Origin: Pelecanus crispus
Taxonomy: Eukaryota > Chordata > Aves > Pelecaniformes > Pelecanidae
Assembly (NCBI RefSeq): GCF_030463565.1
Contig: NC_134662.1
Span: 4,937,001-5,001,000, forward strand
DNA length: 64,000 nt
Direction: 5' to 3'
The position numbers and the translations under genes were made by a program. Positions 47,884 to 64,000 of the stretch are shown here, piece by piece. Every line of letters starts with the position of its first letter. Within the stretch, counting starts at the first letter, position 1. Below the pieces are notes generated by a model that worked only from the letters and a program-made list of their open reading frames with translations, had not been told where the DNA came from and did no database searches.

Positions 47884-48780
47884 GAATGGTTTTGGGACAA
47901 TGTATTTTCAAAACAATTGTAACTTTACTGTGAAATGTTATGAAACTGCATTATCATTCTCTTATTTGCTAATATTGTAAAACTTACTGAAGTCACAGTA
48001 CCATCTTTCACCCAGAAGAAAGGCCTGCAAGCCCACTCGCTGCACACTCGAGTGTCATGACAACCGTGTCGTAACAAGGCCTGGGTGGTATTCGGAGAGG
48101 AGAACAGAGCAGGTGAGAACGGAGATCTTCACACGGTGCCCTGCTGACAGTGGAAGGGTAGCACCAAAGATACAAAATAGGAATAGTTCAGGGACTCCAT
48201 TCGTGTTTAGCTCAGTGCCATGTTACAAGGAATGCATTTTTTTGTGTAACAGCAGGTCCTCTGTTGTTCAGATATGCAGCTTGTGCTGCTCTGGGGGTTT
48301 CTTTGGTTTGGGGGGGGGGGTTTAATTGCAAATACAACAAGGGACTGTCTCCGACCCAGCTTTTGGAGCTATTGTTCCCTGAAGAACTGGGTTCTGATGC
48401 TGTCGTGAAGCCTGAAGTCTAGTCTGACCTTCAACTGACATTGCAAAACCAGTGCCTAGTTGTTTTACCTCTGCCCTGTGGAAGACAAGGCGTGGATCGG
48501 TGCGGAGCGTGGCTGCAAGGGTTGAGGGGCGCAGGGAGAGTTCACTCAACTTCAGAGGCCGCAGCCTCTTGGTTTCTTGAACACTAAGTTCACCCTCAGC
48601 TTCCTAGCGAAACAAGAGACTTGCTAACACTTTCTCTGGATTGGGGTGATGAAGAACCAAGCCTTCAAGCACAGTTTGTCAAAGGCCATTATGATTTTGT
48701 TGTCATAAGCCCCTCTACAAATACAAATTTCCTTCATTCAGTCTGTAAATAAAATAAAGCTCATTTGTTCCTTAGTTTTA
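47884..48780 (+). other. SUGP1: SUGP1 3' untranslated region
   Basis: Non-coding sequence from the stop codon to overlapping AATAAA signals at 48748-48753 and 48753-48758. A further AATAAA at 48993-48998 could extend it by about 240 bases. It contains a poly-G run near 48310-48319. Confidence 0.75.
48748..48758 (+). terminator. SUGP1 poly(A) signal (two overlapping AATAAA)
   Basis: GTAAATAAAATAAAGC holds two AATAAA hexamers sharing one base, followed by a T/G-rich stretch (TTTGTTCC) suited to cleavage factor binding. A second signal lies at 48993-48998. Confidence 0.7.
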
Positions 48781-48998
48781 ATCACTGAGTTTTTGGAAAG
48801 AGTGGTCTTACTGTGGGTTTTCGTAGGCTGAGACTGCTCTAGATCTCTTTCCCATCCAAGCATCCTAGAGAAACAAAGTGAGGTTGGTTGGTTTGGTTTC
48901 TTTTGCATTTGTTTTCCCTCAGTCTGAATACTTGGCGTGTGATTCTCTTTTGTTAACTTTCTTAACAACGTAGAGTCAAGGACTTGGCTTTCAATAAA

Positions 48999-51270
48999 AA
49001 CATTTGAAACAGTAAATTCAGTAAGGGTTCATTTTGAGAAAAATGTGAGCACCGCATGGAGCTGGGCTCGTTCCTGGGGAGCGCGTGGTGTGCCAGCACA
49101 TCGCATACGCTCGCTACAGCTTGTCCGCGGGGATGTTGCGCTTGGGATGGCTAATCAGCATGGGCAGCAATTGTGGAAGATTGGGAAATAAAGATAAGAA
49201 AGCTGGCAGATCTTCAGTAGGGCCAAGCTTCTGCTCAAGTGATGAAGGTCAGTGTGACAACTGTGCTTTCCTGGTAAGTTAGGACACCCATCCTTTCAGT
49301 TTCTCCCCGTCGTGGCCGTGCCGCTCGCTCTCGGTTCTGGGCTGGCACAAGCCTGAGCTGGTTGTCCTGAATTACCAGAGACTGGAGCACCACGGGGCTG
49401 AAGCTGGGCTGCCCATTGCGCTGCTGGGTTTTCTGTAGAAGTAGGGGCTTTGCGGGGAGGCTGCTGGGAGAGCGGAGGCATTTTCAGTCTTTTTTTTTTT
49501 ATTCTAAGTGCATGTGGCACAACATCCTCTTGGCACTGACGGTGACCTGGTCACAGCATGGCCTTAAAGGCAGGGTGAGTGGGCCAGCTTGCTGCTATTG
49601 CTGGTCAGGTCTTTAAAGCTAATCTGATACTACAGCGATCCCCGGGCACTTTGTTGATGTCGCGTTGGCAAAAGTTGGTTTAGTCCTTTGTTTCAACACG
49701 GTGGCCTTGGTCTTCCTGAGCCCCTTCTCTTGATGACGGTGTTCATCAACCGGTGCTTTGCTCTGCTCTGTTTTTTCTTATGTCATTGTAAGTCACACAG
49801 TATTCCCCGTGCCCTGCCGCTGGGAGCAGCAGGCAGGGGTCAGTTCTGCAGAAACCCCGCGAGCCACTTAGCGCAGTCATCCTCCTCGCCATTGTTAGCT
49901 ACGAAGCGGCGATTTAGTTTTCAGAAATGGAATCAAATGGGCGGCTGCTGCAGCGTGCCCAGAAGGTCACCAAAGTTGGACTCTTTCAGATTAAAAAGTA
50001 AATTCCCGGTGCCCACCGTGCAAATACCGTGCCAAGCTGCCTGGCTGGCGTGAACACGCGTGTGAATGAGCATGGGCGCCCGTGGTGAGCACGGCACGGG
50101 GGGCACCGTGAAATCACCCAGCCGGGGAGAGGCAAAGGGGATGGGGCTGGTTTGCCCCCAGCGGCTGTTGCAAGAGCTGGGAGACTGAAGCGACACTTGT
50201 AGGGGCTTCGGTGTTTGGGAAGATCTGAAGGTTATTGCTTCAAGTCACCCCAGATTACCTGGTTTCACCCCTCTTTTTTTTTTTTTTACAGGGTGTCACG
50301 CTGCTTTTCATGCATCTCCCTGTACGAGTAGGGCTGGTGGGTGGTTTCTCAGCCACAAAGCCACGTCTCATTCCTGAGCCCTGGGGACTGAACCCCCCTT
50401 GCTCTCAGGCGCGCTCCCGTTGCCGTAGGCTGAAGGAGCACCACCTAACGAGCCTTTCCTCATCAGCGACGAGCCGGCTCGCAACCTCCGTGCTGACAAG
50501 GCACACAGGGCGCGTTCGAGTTCTTCCTGCACGGAGGAACGACGAACAAGCCCAGGGCAAAGTGCGGGGCGGCCGATTCAGCCCCTGGACTCTGAAGCAA
50601 GAGGGCAAAAGAGTGACATGACGCGGTGGCACGTTCGTGACAGCTTTGTGAGGAAGGGGAAAGAAAGGTTGGGCGGCCGCGTTGAGCGTCTGCTAAGTAC
50701 CGTGGAAGTTTCCAAGTGCGTGCCCGGTTCTGGACCGCTGAGCCAGGTCTCTCCCCGGGCTGGTGGGGAGGCAAATGCTCATGTTTTGAGCAGAAAGCGT
50801 GAGAGGAGGAGCTGGATGCAGAGACCTTGAAACTCCTGCGCTCTGCTGGGCTCAATTTGTTGTTAAAGGCAGGGATGAAGCGTTGGCTTTCATGTGCTTC
50901 ACTCCTCTCTTCCTCCTACAGATCTGAAGAGGTGTGTCCTCTCGGCTCTTTTAAATACTTAAGGTTTCCATAATGAATTGGGGAAAAAAAAAACCAAACC
51001 AAAACCCAGTCCCTGAGTTTTCAAAGCCTCTTCTGGAGTGGTTTTATCCTTCCCCCGCAGCCCTCAGCACCGTTTCGAGGGCTGCAGAGACCGGCAGGGC
51101 CCCGTGTAAGGAGACACGCGTGTTCGGCTGCTGCCTGCTTCCCCCCCGGGACCCCCTGGCCTTCCTCCCCCCGGGGAGCCCCAGCAGCTCTGGCGCTTTA
51201 AGGGCGCTGCCTCTTCGTCGGCAGCGGGGCCGAAGTCCACGGGGCTCCGGCGGTGGCGGCCGGGCTGGGG
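48999..51270 (+). other. Intergenic region and presumed TM6SF2 5' region
   Basis: No conserved coding exon was seen. Short GC-rich ORFs near 50.3-50.6 kb match nothing I know. From about 51.05 kb the sequence becomes GC-rich and leads into the first TM6SF2 coding exon; the TM6SF2 promoter and 5'UTR must lie here, but I cannot place the start site. Confidence 0.5.
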
Positions 51271-57601
<6,331 letters not shown>

Positions 57602-57980
57602 CCTGTCCTGCCCGCGCCGGGGGGCTGCTGCCCGGCTCCCCTCGAGCAGCCGTGGCAGCTTGCGGTGGGCCCTGGCTGGCAGAGGTGTCCCCAGGGATGC
57701 TCCGGTCCCCGGTGCGTCCCCTAACGCTGCGGGGTGCGCTGGGGGCACCCCAGGGTGCTCTGCGGGGGCATCGCTGCAGCCGCAGCCCTGCCCTCGGCCA
57801 AGCTCAGGGGTCTCGCTGGCGGGGGGCTGCGGGAGCTGGGCTCCCCTCCCGAAGGATCCCCGGGGGCTGTGGGGGCCCCGTCCCACCCCGGTGCTCCTGG
57901 CCACACCGGAATGACGCAGGAGCGGGGACGGTGCCAGGAAAACACTGTTTACAAAATAAAGGAGCGAGGGTACAGCTTCT
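57602..57980 (+). other. TM6SF2: TM6SF2 3' untranslated region
   Basis: Short GC-rich 3'UTR ending just after AATAAA at 57955-57960 (ACAAAATAAAGGAGCG). The spacing to the next gene is small, as in compact bird microchromosomes. Confidence 0.8.
57955..57960 (+). terminator. TM6SF2 poly(A) signal
   Basis: Canonical AATAAA about 350 bases after the stop codon; the only such signal between TM6SF2 and the HAPLN4 promoter region. Confidence 0.8.
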
Positions 57981-58379
57981 GAACCCGCGTCCGTGCTCCC
58001 GCCGGGGATGTCACCCCCATGCCAGCGGCCCAAGCACCGCGCTGGCCCCCCCGCGTCATCCGCCGCGGTGCTGCCGGTTCCCACCCGGTGCCCGGGGCCG
58101 GGAGGAGCTGCCTGACTTTGCCTTTTGGGGCGCAGGGGCCGTGGGGGGGTCCCGCTGCCCGCGCTGCCCTTGCCTGCCCTTGCTGCAGCTCGGCCTGGGG
58201 CTGCGAGGGGGGAGCCGGGGAAAGGGGGGGGGGGGGGGGCTGCGCGTGCCGGGGGTGCCCACGGGGGGCAGGGGGGTGCGGGGGGGTGCACAGAGGTGGG
58301 GGGGTGCACGGTGGTGGGGGTGCTGGTGGCGGCTCGGGGCTGCCCTTGCAGGGGCTGGGGCGGGATTTACTCGGCAAAA

Positions 58380-58860
58380 CTGCTTTTACCCCGCGGGTTC
58401 CGCGCCCGCAGCCCGGGCCGGGGGGACCGGGGGTACCGGGGGGGCCGGGGGTACCGGGGGGGCCGGTGACCTTGGCGAGCCGGCGGCCCTGCGCAGCGCC
58501 GGGAGCCGGGGCAGGGCCGGGCCGAGCTCCCGGTGCCGCCCCCTGCGCGGAGCCGCACCGGCAGCACCGGCGGCACCGGCGGCACCGGAGCGCTCCTGCG
58601 GCCGGGCCCCTCCCGCGGGCCGGCACCGGCGGAGACACCGTGAGTGCGGGCGGCTGCGGCGGCGGCTCCGCTCGCTGCGGTGCGGCCGCGGGGAGCCGGG
58701 ACGGGACCCCCGGTACCGGTAGCCCGGGCGGGGGCTGCTCCCGGCGGGTGGGGGGGGTGCGGCGGGGCCGGTTCCCCCCGCGCTGCGCTGCCCGCTCCCG
58801 GGCACCGGCGTCCCGCAGCCCCGGGGCTGCCGCCGCAGTGTCCCGCACTGCAACACCGCA
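58380..58860 (+). promoter_or_regulatory. CpG-rich promoter and possible non-coding exon 1 of HAPLN4
   Basis: Extremely CpG-rich sequence precedes a strong donor (GAGACACC/GTGAGTGCGG, GT at 58640-58641). The first HAPLN4 coding exon begins exactly at its ATG after an acceptor, so an upstream non-coding exon is required, and one ending at 58639 is the best candidate. The region also contains tandem GGGGTACCGGG units and GGCACCGGC units. The start site is not determined. Confidence 0.45.
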
Positions 58861-58890
58861 CCGGCCCCGGGGCCGCCGGCGGGGGAGAGC

Positions 58891-59450
58891 CGGGGCCGCC
58901 CCGCTTCGCCTGCCCCCGACCGGGCACCGGGACCCCCGGGGGGGGGCTGCCCCGCTCCCCTTGCCCCCCAGCCAGGCACCGGCACCCCCGGGGAGGGGCT
59001 GCCCCGCTCCGCCTGCCCCCGACCGGGCACCGGGACCCCCGGGAAGGGGCCGCCACGTTCCCCTTGCCCCCGACCGGGCACCGGGACCCCCGGGGAGGGG
59101 CTGCCCCGCTCCCCTTGCCCCCCAGCCAGGCACCGGGACCCCCGGGAAGGGGCCGCCCCGCTCCCCTTGCCCCCGACCGGGCACCGGGACCCCCGGGGAG
59201 GGGCTGCCCCGCTCCCCTTGCCCCCCAGCCAGGCACCGGGACCCCCGGGGAGGGGCTGCCCCGTTCCCCTTGCCCCCGACCGGGCACCGGGACCCCCGGG
59301 GAGGGGCTGCCCCGCTCCCCTTGCCCCCCAGCCAGGCACCGGGACCCCCGGGGAGGAGCTGCCCCGCTCCCCCTGCCCCCGACCGGGCACCGGGAACCGC
59401 AGCAGGGCAGCCCCGCTCCCCTTGCCCCCCAACCAGGCACCCCCAGAGGG
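58891..59450. repeat. Minisatellite, about 51-bp unit, about 10-11 copies (HAPLN4 intron 1)
   Basis: The unit is close to CCCCGACCGGGCACCGGGAC CCCCGGGGAGGGGCTGCCCC GCTCCCCTTGC. Two variants alternate, one with CCCCGACCGGGCACC and one with CCCCAGCCAGGCACC, so a higher-order dimer is likely. As 51 is a multiple of 3, frames without a stop stay open along the array and make a spurious long ORF. Confidence 0.95.
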
Positions 59451-59744
59451 GCAACGCTGGTCTCCCTACCCTACAGCCAAGCCCTGGCTCCCCCTCCCCA
59501 GCCCCACGGGGGTCTCATTCCCACGGTGGGGGGGACCCACCCCGGGGGGACCTACCCAGTCTGCCTGGGCCGGGATCTGGGACATCTCTGAGGACGTGGG
59601 GCTTGGGGGGTTGCAGCCCCTGGGTAGCAGGGGGGGCCGGCACGCATTTCCGCTGGCTGTCCCTGGGGAAGGGGGGACATGGCACGGGGTGGGTGTCCCG
59701 GGGGCTCCGGGGGGCTCCGGCAGCCGCAGCCCACTCCCACGCCA

Positions 59745-59875
59745 TCAGTTCAGTTTCCAGATGTGCCAGCGCTGACATAAATAACTCAAGAGATCCGGCC
59801 CGGCGCGGCTGCCATGAAATATTCATCTTGGCTGTAACTGAGCGGGTGAATGGGAGTTCAGCGCCGGCGCAGGCC
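59745..59875. promoter_or_regulatory. AT-richer island in HAPLN4 intron 1
   Basis: CAGTTCAGTTTCCAGATGTG, CTGACATAAATAACTCAAG and GCCATGAAATATTCATCTTG sit within very GC-rich DNA, low in simple repeats. A possible neural regulatory element; conservation unknown. Confidence 0.3.
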
Positions 59876-60204
59876 GGGGGGTGTGGGGGTCCCTGCAGGC
59901 CTGGGCTGCTCGGTGGGGAGAGGCGATGGGTGACCCGGTGCTGCCGGTCACCCCCACTCTGCTTGGGGTGGGTGAGGTGGGAGACGGGGCGGGGGGCTTC
60001 CCCACGAGGGGTGTCGGTGGGTGCCGGCATCTCCTTCCCCCAGCCAGCACAGCCCCCTTGGGGTGCAGGTTGGGGCCCAGCATCGCTGCCGGGGGGGCTG
60101 CCGAACCGGGGGTTGGCCAGATGGGCTTGCTCACGGACCTCCCCTCCGCCGCCCTCCTCCCTGGGGTGCCGGCGGGTGCTCAGGGGCTCTGCTCTCCCCC
60201 CCAG

Positions 60205-63170
<2,966 letters not shown>

Positions 63171-64000
63171 GGCTCACCCTCACCGGGAGCACCCCCAGAC
63201 TTGGCCGGGGACCCCCCCCCCGCAATGTGTTGGGCTCCCGGCATCGCTGCCTCCGGGGACGCGGCGGCACGGGGAGCTGCGGGCAGCCCCTGCGTTGGAC
63301 TGGGAGAGGTGCCCGTGCGATGCCGGTGCGGTTGCTGTGCCGCAGGCTGCGGACAAAGCCCGGTGACGCTTGGGGGAAACTGAGGCAGCGGGAGGGGAGC
63401 GACTACAGCAGCCCAGCCAGCAGCCTGCGCTCAGATGCGGGGCCGGCTCCCCAGCTCACTGCGGTTATTGCTTATCACTCAGCGTATTGCATGTGCTAAA
63501 GGCCCATCCGGAGCAAAGCAGGCTTGAGCCCCCGACATCCTCATCCTCGTGCCTGGGGTCCCCAGCTCCGCGCTGTCCCCGGGGCTGTGCAGCACTGAAC
63601 CCCCCTGGGAGACGCTGCGGGCAAGCGGCATCACGGGACCGGCAGGTATCTGCGGGGGGCTGACCTGCCACGTGGCCCTCCTGCCCCCCAAAATCCCACC
63701 TTGGCTCAGGGCAAGGGCTGGGGGCACTGGGCTTGGCTTTGTGCAACATGGGCAGCCGGGGGGGCACCTGCAGCCCCTCCAGCACCCGCATGCACCCGCT
63801 CGCCACTGGCCACCCCACAGGGCCGCTGCCGGGCAAGCCGAGTGCCGCACGCCGGGAGCCCAAGGCTGGGGCAGCTCCTTAGCGCTTGGCTTCGTGCAGA
63901 AGCGGCCGATGCCCGGAGCGGGGAGGTGCTGGGTGGGCACCGTCCCCTGCGCCCACCTGGCCGAGCACCGGCTCGAGGCTTTCTGCAGCCCTGGCGCTCG
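63171..64000. other. HAPLN4 3'UTR and unassigned sequence at the right edge
   Basis: GC-rich non-coding sequence follows the HAPLN4 stop. No AATAAA is present on the plus strand in this stretch, so the HAPLN4 poly(A) site either uses a variant signal or lies beyond the window. In vertebrates NCAN lies tail to tail with HAPLN4, but nothing resembling an NCAN exon is visible here. Confidence 0.5.

Noticed and set aside
59855-59875. Possible REST/NRSF site (TTCAGCGCC) near HAPLN4
   Set aside because: Only a half-site is present; the second half does not match the consensus.
63171-64000. Possible NCAN 3' end
   Set aside because: Expected by synteny, but no EGF, lectin or CCP-domain coding sequence and no clear poly(A) signal on the minus strand could be seen.

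Overview
The window is nuclear DNA from a bird, probably a GC-rich microchromosome. The clues are four spliced vertebrate genes in the known MAU2-SUGP1-TM6SF2-HAPLN4 order (human 19p13.11 synteny), CR1 LINE 3' ends, a retroviral solo LTR of a type common in birds, compact introns, and GC content that climbs steeply after about 51 kb. No bacterial, plasmid or CRISPR feature is present.

Layout. 1-5.4 kb is AT-rich non-coding DNA with no recognisable exon. 5.45-7.67 kb is a CpG island with CCAAT boxes and long poly-C runs; by synteny it is probably the GATAD2A promoter, with that gene running leftward off the window, but no GATAD2A coding exon was found. 7.67-10.03 kb is intergenic apart from one unassigned exon-like ORF on the + strand. 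10.03-29.55 kb is MAU2 on the minus strand (19 coding exons, 687 aa, 4.5 kb 3'UTR). A 416-bp bidirectional promoter separates it from SUGP1 on the plus strand (29.97-48.8 kb, 14 coding exons, 704 aa). 48.8-51.27 kb is intergenic. TM6SF2 (+, 10 coding exons, 372 aa) spans 51.27-57.98 kb and carries the solo LTR in intron 1 and a 50-bp minisatellite in intron 3. HAPLN4 (+, 4 coding exons) has a CpG-rich first-exon region near 58.4-58.9 kb, a 51-bp minisatellite in intron 1 and coding exons at 60.2-63.17 kb. The last 0.8 kb has nothing I can assign; NCAN is expected beyond the edge, tail to tail with HAPLN4.

The genes do unrelated jobs: MAU2 loads cohesin on chromatin, SUGP1 acts in the spliceosome with SF3B1 at branch-site selection, TM6SF2 is an ER/Golgi membrane protein of lipoprotein lipidation, and HAPLN4 is a brain link protein that ties hyaluronan to lecticans in perineuronal nets. 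Their grouping is conserved synteny, not a pathway.

The most interesting observations are a U12-type (minor spliceosome) intron just after an 18-nt microexon in MAU2; near-identical intron ends in front of the two SURP-domain exons of SUGP1, which suggests gene conversion; a coding Pro/Leu minisatellite in SUGP1 and a poly-Gly N-terminus in MAU2; a solo LTR with perfect 5-bp target duplications; ancient MIR-like SINE fossils in SUGP1 introns; AT-rich islands in the GC-rich TM6SF2/HAPLN4 introns that look like regulatory elements; and a one-base frame break in HAPLN4 that is probably an assembly error. I found no evidence of a wholly new biological system.
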